A stretch of DNA of 64,000 bases from Trueperaceae bacterium. GTDB taxonomy: Bacteria > Deinococcota > Deinococci > Deinococcales > Trueperaceae. Positions within the stretch are counted from its first letter, which is position 1. Each line of letters begins with the position of its first letter. The notes under the pieces were generated by a model that saw nothing but the letters and a program-made list of their open reading frames with translations, was not told where the DNA came from and made no database searches. Where the stretch lies: the NCBI GenBank assembly GCA_030147925.1, contig JASBUK010000109.1, forward strand, positions 1-64,000, written 5' to 3'. Below, piece after piece: positions 35,293 through 43,700 of this stretch. The translations under genes were made by a program, and so were the position numbers.

Positions 35293-36302
35293 GGTAGGTT
35301 TGCTCCCTTGGCGCTGCGTTTAAGCTGCGTGAGAGCCTGAGCCAGGTCATAACGGGCCGAGTTGGCCTGAGCCACGATGTTAGCGTGATCGAGCTTGGCC
35401 TGCTCATAAGCTAGCAGCGAAATGCTGCCCGCTTCAAAACGCAAGCGCTGAGCCTCTAAGTTTTCAGCCGAGGTAGCCGCATTAGCATTGGCATTTTCCA
35501 GGCGACCCTGGGCGGCCAGCAGCAGATTATAGCTCTGCCGAATACTAAGCTCTAGGCTACGCCGGGTATCTGCTAAGCGAATCTCAGCGTTTTGCAAGGC
35601 GTCGCGAGCGGTTTCGATTTCGGCTTGGGCGCTAAAAGCATTATCCACTGACTCCAGTTGAATACGGGCAATCTCCACTGTCTGTTCGGCTCTGCGCAAC
35701 TGGCTGTTATTAGCCAAGTCCGAGAGAGCTTCTGCCAAGCTGGGAATATCGTCAAGAGCAAAGTCAGTGCTCAAAATAAAGTCGTTATCGGCCTTGCCGA
35801 TTAAGCTGGCCAACTCGCTGTAGGCCAGATTTTTGCTTTGTCTGGCGTCCTGGCTGCTGCGCTCTGCCGCCAGCAGATCATTTTGGGCACGCTCGAGCTC
35901 GAGCTCTGTGGCTGCCCCGGCCTCATAGCGAATCTGGGTGGCCTCCAGACTGGTCGCGGCAATCGCCTGGCGCATCTCGGCCAAGATCAGGACTTCATCG
36001 GCCTCAAGGGCTACGTAATAAGCATCGGATACGGTGGCTCGAGCCGCAAGCAAAGCATTGTCCAAATCACCCTGGGCATTGGCAAGCGCCTGCTGCGCTT
36101 GCACCAAAGGCAAACGCAAAGCCAGCGGATCGGCCTCGGTTCGCGCCAGTTCACGCTCGGCTGCTGCTAAGTCAGCCCGCGCCGAGATCACCTCGACATC
36201 AAACTCCGGCGCCAATGCGATAGCCTCTGTCAGTGACATGGGGGCCGGTTGCGCCAGGGCAAAAAAAGTTAAAGCTGAAAAAAGAAATAAAATGTGACGC
36301 AC
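35289..36302 (-). CDS. TolC-like outer membrane efflux protein, shorter paralog
   Basis: A 337-residue protein with a signal peptide (HILFLFSALTFFALAQPA) and extended Ala/Leu/Glu-rich helices typical of the TolC tunnel, including two internal helical-hairpin repeats (MSLTEAIALAPEF and later QSYNLLLAAQGRLENANAN). It is shorter than a classical TolC of about 430 residues or more, so it may lack part of the beta-barrel or function together with its larger neighbour. GTG 36302 follows the stop of the first paralog with no gap. It overlaps the adaptor start by four bases. Confidence 0.82.
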   Translation of the reverse strand: MRHILFLFSALTFFALAQPAPMSLTEAIALAPEFDVEVISARADLAAAERELARTEADPLALRLPLVQAQQALANAQGDLDNALLAARATVSDAYYVALEADEVLILAEMRQAIAATSLEATQIRYEAGAATELELERAQNDLLAAERSSQDARQSKNLAYSELASLIGKADNDFILSTDFALDDIPSLAEALSDLANNSQLRRAEQTVEIARIQLESVDNAFSAQAEIETARDALQNAEIRLADTRRSLELSIRQSYNLLLAAQGRLENANANAATSAENLEAQRLRFEAGSISLLAYEQAKLDHANIVAQANSARYDLAQALTQLKRSAKGANLP

Positions 36303-37673
36303 TTAAAACACCTCAAAAGGATTCATTGCCAGGGCTTTAGCAAGCTGCAAGCGCGCCAGCAGCACGATGTCGCGGCTTCGGTCATAATTAAGGGCGGCCT
36401 CAGCAGCGCTAAGCTCAGCCCGTTTTAGGTCCAGCACGGTTGTCAGCCCCAGTTCAAAACGCTGCTCGGCATCCTTTGCGGCCTGTTCGCTTTGTGTCAG
36501 CAATTTCTGCGCCAGGGCCAGGCCAGCCTCCGCCGCTTGCAGACTGCTTTGCTGATTGTCGATGTCCAGCTTGGCCAGTTCCAGCGTTTGCGCCTCACGT
36601 TGTTGGCTCTGTTCAACAGACAGGCGGGCCGCGGCAAGCGCATCGGACAGCGCGACATCAAGGGGAATACGCAAACCCAAACGCAGACTTAAGCTCTGTG
36701 AGCTGGCCTCAGGCGGCGCGCCCGGATTTTCATAGTCAAAATCAAGACCTGACGATAGCGACGGCTGAAAACTGCGCGTATCAAAGCCAGCCCCCAAACT
36801 AAAACTCTGAGTGTCGCTACTGCTGACGTAATCTATATTAAACGATCCGCTGGGCAGATTTTCACGCAGAGTACTCGCCGCGTTAAGCTCGGCTTCGGCA
36901 ACGGCCAGCCGAGCGTTTATAACATCACTGCGCCTATCCAGCGCCAACTCGGTGCTCAGTTCGGGTGTCTTGCTTGTCGGTGGCTCCCCAGCCACGGCGC
37001 TCAGCGGCATGCCCAAGGCCAGCGACAGCGAAGCCAACACTTGCACACTTTCCCGCCGCGCCGTGGCCAGGTCGTTTTCCGCTTGGCTTAAGGCAATCTC
37101 GGCTTGTAAGACCTGCGCTTCATTGGCCGCACCCACCTCAAGACGTGCACTTACCGCCTCAAGCTCTAGTAGGGCAAGCTCGACATTAAGAGCCTCAACA
37201 TCCTCTTCTTGGCGAGCACGTAGCGCGGTTAAATAGCGCTGCGTCACATCGATAACGGCGTTGGTTCGTTCATCTTCTAAGGTTTTTTGGGCCTGCGTAA
37301 GCCCATAGCGCGCCCGCTGAATCCGCTCGTAATTAGGACCAAAGGGAATAACGTTCAGCGTGGCATTTAGGGTAAGCGGGTCAAAGCCGCTGTCGTCCAA
37401 ACTTTGTGGCTCGCTTAGGCTCGGGGCGTTAAGCTCTCCCCAGCTTGCGCTATAACCCGCCGAGATTTCGGCGGAGATCAGCGAACTTGCCACGGCCAAC
37501 TGACGCTTGGCCAATTCAAGTTGGCTCTGGGCCAATATCACATTAGGACTTTTTAGTGCCTGGCTCAGCGCATCCTCAAAAGACAGCGGAGCCTCTTGCG
37601 CAAAAGCCATAGGCCACAGCAACAAGCCGACAAAAGCAATAGCGATATAACGTATATTTATAGTCCGTTTCAT
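36303..37673 (-). CDS. TolC-like outer membrane efflux protein, longer paralog
   Basis: About 456 residues from ATG 37673 (MKRTINIRYIAIAFVGLLLWPMAFAQ, a good signal peptide). The frame is open for about 50 codons further upstream across the palindrome at 37724, but that stretch looks regulatory. The protein consists of long helices with the outer-membrane-efflux repeats PLSFEDALSQALKSPNVILAQ and a second set after residue 290. It is the first gene of the efflux operon, so two channel proteins are made for one pump. No SD sequence is evident before the ATG. Confidence 0.88.
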   Translation of the reverse strand: MKRTINIRYIAIAFVGLLLWPMAFAQEAPLSFEDALSQALKSPNVILAQSQLELAKRQLAVASSLISAEISAGYSASWGELNAPSLSEPQSLDDSGFDPLTLNATLNVIPFGPNYERIQRARYGLTQAQKTLEDERTNAVIDVTQRYLTALRARQEEDVEALNVELALLELEAVSARLEVGAANEAQVLQAEIALSQAENDLATARRESVQVLASLSLALGMPLSAVAGEPPTSKTPELSTELALDRRSDVINARLAVAEAELNAASTLRENLPSGSFNIDYVSSSDTQSFSLGAGFDTRSFQPSLSSGLDFDYENPGAPPEASSQSLSLRLGLRIPLDVALSDALAAARLSVEQSQQREAQTLELAKLDIDNQQSSLQAAEAGLALAQKLLTQSEQAAKDAEQRFELGLTTVLDLKRAELSAAEAALNYDRSRDIVLLARLQLAKALAMNPFEVF

Positions 37674-37723
37674 TCTGGTTGACAGTGGATTGACTGCCTT
37701 TATTTCTACTCGCGCTGCTCGGA

Positions 37724-37747
37724 TGGCATTGACAGCTGTCAATGCCA
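37724..37747. promoter_or_regulatory. Perfect 24-bp palindrome before the efflux operon
   Basis: TGGCATTGACAG (37724-37735) is followed at once by its exact reverse complement (37736-37747). It is 50 bases upstream of the first efflux gene. TTGACTG and CTGTCAA half-sites lie nearby at 37679-37697. The size and symmetry fit a TetR-family or similar dimeric repressor; no regulator gene is adjacent. Confidence 0.8.
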
Positions 37748-37947
37748 CCGAGACACTCTTTACATAGCTTAAGATAATGCTTCCTCCTAAAACGTTCTCC
37801 AGCCTAGGGAGACTGAGCCCAGAAAACAAAGTCGGGCGTTACATTAAAGGCTGTCTAAAAGTTTCCTGGCGCGCAGCTTATACCAAATTGATTTAACGGT
37901 TTCACAGTTAGAATCATTTGAGGATACGCTCTTAAGAGCGTTTGGTA
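37748..37947. other. Upstream region of the efflux operon
   Basis: The gap between the palindrome and the Yip1 gene end. It holds AGGAGGAAGCATTATC-like purine-rich sequence on the minus strand near 37785 and the family 3 element at 37877-37951. No gene is seen. Confidence 0.4.
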
Positions 37948-37951
37948 TTAG
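37877..37951. repeat. Small inverted-repeat element, family 3, short copy at a stop codon
   Basis: The ends are TACCAAA and TTTGGTA, flanked by TTA on both sides (37878-37880 and 37948-37950). The right TTA is, on the minus strand, the TAA stop codon of the Yip1 gene. The internal sequence (ATTGATTTAACGG and ACGCTCTTAAGAGCGT, a 16-base palindrome) differs from that of the long copies. Confidence 0.8.
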
Positions 37952-38592
37952 CGCAAATTGCCAAACAACCAGGGGCCAAGCAAGAAGGCCGCATAAACAA
38001 CTCCAATGAGCACGGTGCCACGAATAGCTTTAGCGGCGTCCTTGCTGGTTTCCCGCAGGCCAAGATAAATCAAAAACAACCACCAGGCGGCGCTGACATA
38101 GCTCAGAATCATACTGCTGCGCCCGTAGATGCTGCTTTGAATTTCTTGCGTTAGGCGGGCACTGGCCTCGCGAATAGCCTCGACGTCGCTAAAATCGGCG
38201 ATGATCGGCGTCACCTTAACGGGAAAGAGAACCGCAATGATAATTATCAGCGTGCTGATAAGCAATTGTGGCGACATGGCGTAGCCCACCACCGCCCAGG
38301 GTTTTACATTCATACCGGCAGCAATCCTTGCCAACAAGCCAAATATCAGCCAGCTCAGCAGGCTAAACAAAGAAGCAATGATTACTGCGGCAATCACGGC
38401 AAAGCCAGCAATGGGGCTATCCGGGCCAAAAGCATCGGCCTGGGGCAAGGTAGCAAAATAGGCACTCACCGCCGATAAAACCACCACTAAAAGCACGACC
38501 CAAAAGGCTCCTCCGGCCTTTTTCTCATCTTCGGCTAAATCTGTAAAAAAGCCCAACGGGCTGGTAATCACGCGGGCAATAGCGTCAAGCAT
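37948..38592 (-). CDS. Yip1-domain integral membrane protein
   Basis: A 214-residue membrane protein with five predicted helices and the Yip1-like pattern: SPLGFFTDLAEDEKKAGGAFWVVLL at the N-terminus, then IFGLLARIAAGMNVKPWAVVGYAMSPQLL and a late YVSAAWWLFLIYLGLRETSKDAAKA. The start is ATG 38592, preceded by GGGGAG. Function is unknown in bacteria; such genes often lie near efflux or envelope operons, as here. Its stop codon lies in the target duplication of an inverted-repeat element. Confidence 0.82.
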   Translation of the reverse strand: MLDAIARVITSPLGFFTDLAEDEKKAGGAFWVVLLVVVLSAVSAYFATLPQADAFGPDSPIAGFAVIAAVIIASLFSLLSWLIFGLLARIAAGMNVKPWAVVGYAMSPQLLISTLIIIIAVLFPVKVTPIIADFSDVEAIREASARLTQEIQSSIYGRSSMILSYVSAAWWLFLIYLGLRETSKDAAKAIRGTVLIGVVYAAFLLGPWLFGNLR

Positions 38593-38927
38593 AATTCTCC
38601 CCTTTCTTAAGAGCGGCAACTCCCAATAATCCCTTTTTAAAATCAATTTGTTTTCCTAAGCCATTGTTGCCGCTACGTTACTAAGTCATTTTTATAGTCG
38701 TTGACCCCCTCACATTTACAGCCAACAGCGCTAACTATAGCGCCAAAGCCGAGCTTTGGCTACAGGCATATGTCCTTATTTTCTGGACGAGCCAAAGAAC
38801 CATCACCCCAAATCATAATCTTAAGGCAAAATCAAGTTTCTGTGACAGCGCCATATAGTCATAGCAGCTCACCCCCATCTGCGCACCTCACTTTCGATTA
38901 AGGGGCTAGCTGTTAGACTAAGCTATC
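38593..38927. other. Gap between the Yip1 and phosphoesterase genes
   Basis: A 335-base gap with a GCCAAAGC / GCTTTGGC hairpin at 38742-38760 and no T run. TAGACT (38914-38919) eight bases before the phosphoesterase TTG is a candidate -10 box. Nothing else is recognisable. Confidence 0.5.
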
Positions 38928-39791
38928 TTGAGACTGGCAATCATAGCGGATATTCACGGCAATTTACCAGCGCTGGAGGCGGTGCTGGCTGATACAGCAA
39001 AACAAGGGGTAGACCAGCTTATCGTCAACGGCGACCTGGTCAACCGCGGCCCCGCTAATGTCGCGGTGATGGAGCGCCTGATAAAACCGGATATCGTGGT
39101 CACACTGGGCAACCACGACGACCTGATGCGCAAATGGATTGACCGTTCGCCGGATATCCCTGGTCAGTGGTTTGATGATCCCTTTTGGCAGGCCATGGCC
39201 TGGACGGCCCGGCAACTTGCCGAAGCCGGCTGGATCGACGCCTTGCGCACACTGCCCATGACCCACCGGGTGGCAGTAAATGGCGCGCCAAGCCTGCTCA
39301 TTTCCCATGGCAGTCCCCGTCATTACCGTGAGGGCTATGGCAAATATCTAAGCGATGAAGCCATCTCAGAAATCGTGCAGGATTTTCCGGCGGATATCCT
39401 CATCGGTTCGCATACGCACTATCCTCTTAAGCGCCGTTGGGGCAGACATCAGGTGCTCAATACCGGCGCGGTCGGCACACCTTTTAACCACGACCCTCGG
39501 GCGCAGTATCTCTTGATGACGCTTAAGCAAGATGGCTGGCAAGCGGAATTCCGGGCTTTGGATTATGACCGCGAAGCGGCTCTGCAGGCTTTTGAAGCTC
39601 TGGGTTATATACCTGCAGGGGGTTTAAGCGCTTATATCTTCCATGAGGAACTCAGGTGCGCTCGAGCCCTCCATGTCCCGTTTTGGATGTGGACCGAAGA
39701 GCAGGATAAAGCCAGAGACTGGGCCAGCTGGGAGCTATTCCGCCAGAGCTTCCCTGATAAGTTTTTAGAGCCAAGTAGAGACCTGACCTAA
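38928..39791 (+). CDS. Calcineurin-like metallophosphoesterase
   Basis: A 287-residue phosphoesterase with the five metal-binding blocks: IIADIHGNLPALEAVL (Asp-x-His), VNGDLVNRGP (GD-x2), TLGNHDDLM (GNHD), LLISHGSPRHYRE (GH-like His) and LIGSHTHYPLKR (GHTH-like). N-GAVGTPFNHDPRAQYLL closes the family pattern. It resembles YfcE or ApaH-like predicted phosphodiesterases. The start TTG 38928 gives MRLAIIADIHG, the normal N-terminus; TAGACT eight bases before makes a leaderless TTG start possible. Substrate unknown. Confidence 0.88.
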   Translation: MRLAIIADIHGNLPALEAVLADTAKQGVDQLIVNGDLVNRGPANVAVMERLIKPDIVVTLGNHDDLMRKWIDRSPDIPGQWFDDPFWQAMAWTARQLAEAGWIDALRTLPMTHRVAVNGAPSLLISHGSPRHYREGYGKYLSDEAISEIVQDFPADILIGSHTHYPLKRRWGRHQVLNTGAVGTPFNHDPRAQYLLMTLKQDGWQAEFRALDYDREAALQAFEALGYIPAGGLSAYIFHEELRCARALHVPFWMWTEEQDKARDWASWELFRQSFPDKFLEPSRDLT

Positions 39792-39854
39792 AAACTGCAA
39801 GCACCCTTCTTCATCTAATCTTCATCCGAGAGTCAATTACTTACACATCGTGTG

Positions 39855-39860
39855 TATAAT
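39855..39860 (+). promoter_or_regulatory. -10 box of the alpha-2-macroglobulin operon
   Basis: A perfect TATAAT. No good -35 box lies 17 bases upstream (GTCAAT). Two TTCATC half-sites 11 bases apart (39811-39827) are placed where an activator of the OmpR type could bind. The 5' UTR would be about 40 bases long, with GGAGG before GTG 39906. Confidence 0.5.
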
Positions 39861-39905
39861 AGGTTTACAAAAAGCAACAGACCCGCACGAAATGGAGGTT
39901 TTAAC

Positions 39906-40373
39906 GTGTGGCGATGGTGGCCGGTACTGTTCATCCTGTTAGGCAATCTAACGCTGGCAAACCCCGCGCTGGACAGCGATGCTGATGGCTACCCCGACGC
40001 CACCGAAATCAGCTCGGCGGCAGACCGCGCCGCTTTTTTGGACTGGTTCGCCAGCATTGCCGAAGCCCAATATACCGCCATTGCTGATGATTGGGACCCT
40101 CGTTATCGGGATTGTTCCGGTCTCCTGCGCTACGCCTTTGTCGAGGCGCTAAAAACCAAAGATACCGCCTGGTTTGCCAAGTTTCCCTTTCTGCCCAAAG
40201 TTGATATTCCACCGCTGCGAGGCCTCAGCTATCCCATGCCTGAGATCAGCCGCAGTGTCTTCCGTATCGCTCCCGGCGCCTTTAGCCATAACGATGTTGA
40301 GCTTGGCAAAATGGTGGGTCTGTCCACCGCCACCGAGCTTATGAATTACGCTACCGTCCCAGCGGGACGGTAG
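39906..40373 (+). pseudogene. DUF1175 (YfaT-like) cysteine hydrolase, 5' part of a split gene
   Basis: This 155-residue reading frame starts at GTG 39906 after GGAGG (TRWW-like VWRWWPVLFILLGNLTLANP signal peptide). A DSDADGYPDATEI segment resembles a calcium-binding loop. Cys70 in RYRDCSGLLRYAF is the NlpC/P60-type catalytic Cys. The frame stops at TAG 40371-40373, before the expected catalytic His, which is in the next frame. The pair corresponds to one DUF1175 protein of E. coli YfaT type, also beside an alpha-2-macroglobulin gene. It may be a frameshifted gene, a frameshift-translated gene or a two-part protein. Confidence 0.75.
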
Positions 40374-40374
40374 C
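40350..40374. repeat. Perfect 25-base hairpin at the split of the DUF1175 gene
   Basis: GCTACCGTCCC (40350-40360), loop AGC, and the exact complement GGGACGGTAGC (40364-40374). The right arm contains the TAG stop of the first half, and GTG 40375 of the second half follows at once. Confidence 0.9.
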
Positions 40375-40623
40375 GTGGATAGGGCGCGACGCGGTGATTT
40401 ACTCTTTTTTGTCCACCCGCTGGCCGAGGGCTCGAGCTATCACAGCATGGTCTATCTGGGTGAAAACAAGGTGGTTTATCACACGGGTTTAAGCCCCGAA
40501 CAAGGGGGTGAAGTGCGCCTGCTCAGCCTGGAGACCCTAAATAAACATCCCGACCCGAGCTGGCGTCCGGTTCCGGAAAATCCGAACTTTTTGGGTTTTT
40601 ATCGCTGGAAGATCGTCGACTAA
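40375..40623 (+). pseudogene. DUF1175 (YfaT-like), 3' part of a split gene
   Basis: An 82-residue frame from GTG 40375 ([20 protein letters not shown]). RRGDLLFF and YHSMVYLG match the second half of NlpC/P60-like folds, with His23 of SYHSMVY as the candidate catalytic His missing from the upstream frame. It ends [10 protein letters not shown], a natural C-terminus. It is one base downstream of the first frame's stop, so re-initiation is possible, with GGACGG as a poor SD sequence. See the upstream part for the joint interpretation. Confidence 0.75.
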
Positions 40624-40703
40624 CGGTTCTTTTGGCGCGGGTTATTGCATTCGTCGTCTGCTTGCCAAAAATGTCAACAGCAAGATCAAGGAGGCACCAG
40701 CAC

Positions 40704-43700
40704 ATGCTTAATCACAGAGTTATCACAAAGCAGCGCGGCATTTATAAACTGGTAATATTGCTGCTGCTTTTGCCCTTGCTCCTTAGCAGTGCGGCACAAA
40801 GCCGCTTCTGGCTCTACGGGGGTGGAAGCTATACACCTAATGAAGCTATAACCTTGGAATATTATCTGCCAGTCGGGCAAACTGTGGGCTTCCAGCTTTA
40901 CCGCGTTGACAACCCCGAAAAGGTGCTTGAGCTGGGCGGACCGCGGGGCTTTAGCGGCAGCGAGGAGCTTGACCTAAGCCCCTTGCGCCGCTTTGAGTTG
41001 CGGCAACAGGAAAACTACTATGGTCAGCTTAATCTAGGTCGCTTGAGCCGCGGGCTTTACTTTGCACAATTGGGTTCCGGGCCCAACGCCACCGCCACCC
41101 TGATTCTGGTCACCGACCTTAGTCTGGTGGTCAAATCCGATCAGGACAGCATACTAAGCTACACTGCGATGAGCGACTCGGGAGAACCGCGCCGGGCCAA
41201 GATCTATCTGCTGCGCGGCGACACACTCTATGCCGAAGGTTTAGCTGGCGAGGGCGGCCTGACCGAATTTAACACCGAGAACAACCGCGCTGACTTAGTG
41301 GTGGCGGCTAAGTACGGTGACTCCTGGGCTTTTAGCGGTTCATACTGGCGACGCTGGAGCCTAGAAAAAGCGCGGGTCTACGTCTTTAGTGATCGTCCGG
41401 TCTACCGCCCCGGACAAATCGTTTACTTTAAGGGCACCGCCCGCTCGCCCGCCGGTTTGACTCCGCTCAGCGACCACAGCGTAGAGCTCAGCATCATTGC
41501 GGCAGACAACAGCGAAATTTTCCGCCAGAGCTATAACACCGATGCCTACGGCAGCTTTAGTGGCGAGCTAAGCTTAGGGCTCGAGCCACCACTGGGCAGC
41601 TATCGCATCGAGACCAGGGTTCTGGGCCAGAGCAGTTACAGCAGTTTTGAGGTGCAAGAATACCAGAAGCCCGAATACCGCGTTACGGTCACGCCGGACA
41701 GTGCCGTGAGCGTTCAAGGCGAAACTGCCCGCTTTACCATCAAGGCCGACTACCTCTTTGGCGGTGCGGTAGCCGGTGGCAAGGTCAATTACGTCTTGTT
41801 CAAGCAACCCTTTTACCGCTACCGCTACAGCTCGCGTTTTGCCTTTTACGAAGAGACTTCCTATATCAGCCCCTACGGCGGTGAGATAGTTCAGCGTGGC
41901 GAAGGCGTGCTAAACGATGAGGGTGAGTTGGTGCTTGCATATGCGCTGCCTCAAGACGAACAGGCCTACCAACTGACCTTACAAGCCGGTGTCACCGACG
42001 AGGCGCGGCGCGAAATCAGCGGCAACGGCAAGCTGGTGGCATACCGCTCGAGCCTTACGCTCAATATCAGTGTCGACCGCTACGCCTACCGCACCGGAGA
42101 AGAACTGCGCGTCACTGTGCAAGCTGAAGATTTAGAAGGCAAGCCCGTTAGTGTGCCGCTAACTGTCAGCGCCGAGCGTTATAGCTGGCAGCGCAGTGAA
42201 GGCAGACAGGTAGAAACGCTACGCGACTGGTCACTACAAACCAACGAAGACGGCACGGCCAGCTTCTCTACTTCACTTTCCGAGCAGGGCAGCTACGGCT
42301 TCATTGTCAGTGCTCAGGACGGCAAAGGACGCAAAACTTCTGCACGCGACAGCGTCTGGGTAACTGATGGTTCGCGCTGGTACTGGGCCTATGACGGTCT
42401 CAATATCACAGCGGACAAACCCGAATACGAGCTTGGCGACACCGCCCGTTTTGTCATCCAATCACCCGTTGCCGATGCCTATGCGCTAATCACGCGCGAA
42501 GGCCAGGAGCTTTATTCCTACGAAGTTATTAAGCTAAACGGCTCCGTGCTCACCTATGAACTGCCCATTACCGAGGCGATGACACCCAACGGCTATCTCT
42601 CGGTAGTGATTGTCGGCAACGGCAATACCTACAGCGAAACCGTTGGCTTTCGGGTGCCACCGGCGGATAAATTCTTAAATGTTGAGATCAACTCGGACTC
42701 GGACAGCTACCAACCGGGCGAAAGCGGCAATTTTGCCCTGCGCATTTCGGATGCCAGTGGCCAGGGTGTGCGGGCGCAGGTCGCGCTGGGTCTGGTCGAT
42801 GAAGCCATCTATCTGCTGCGCCCGGACAACAGTCCGGACATTCGCGGCTTCTTCTATGCCCTTAAAGGCAATTTGGTCGGCACGCAACTGAGCAATTGGT
42901 ATTACTTTGGACGTGCCGAGCCCTTAGCCTTAGAATCGGCACCCATAGCGGAGCGTGAAGCCATGAGCGATGCGGTCTTTGGACAAGGCAAGGCGGATTT
43001 TGCCGAGCCGGATATTCGCGAGGATTTTCGTGACACCATCCTCTGGCTACCCATGTTAGAAACCGATGAAGACGGCCTGGCTACGGTTTCGGTCACCTTC
43101 CCGGACAATTTGACCGAGTGGCGGCTCACGGCTAAGGCCATTACCTTAGACGACAAGGTCGGTCAGAACAACTATCAGGTGAAAACCACCTTGCCGGTGA
43201 TTGCCCGCTTAGCCGCGCCCCGCTTTTTTATTCGTGGTGACGACGCCTCGCTGCGAGTCATTGGTCAAAACAATCTGAGCAACGTTCAGACGGGTGAACT
43301 GCGTTTAGAAGCAGACGGCCTGGTGCTTGCTAATCCAGCGCCGCAGGCAGTCAGCTTGGCCGCCGGTGGTAGCGCCAGCGCCAACTTTGCAGTGCAGGCT
43401 ACCCAAAGCGGCACGGCCACCCTTACGGCCAGCGCCCTGACTCCGGCAGCCAGCGACGCCCTTAGACTCCCTATTCCCATTTTACCTCACGGCATCCGCG
43501 AGGAAATCGGCTGGGCTGGCAGCGGCTCGAGCAACTGGCGTTTTAGCCTACCGAACAGTGTATCTCTGGAAAATACCCAAGGGACGCTCTATCTCACTCC
43601 TTCACTGGCTGCGGCGGTTTCACCGGCACTTTCTTATCTGGCCGGTTATCCCTATGGCTGCACCGAGCAGACCATGAGCCGCTTTTTACCCAGCGTCTTA

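Noticed and set aside
36303-37829. The longer version of the first TolC-like protein starting near 37829
   Set aside because: The extra 52 residues run across the 24-bp palindrome and would bury the signal peptide, so the start at 37673 is preferred.
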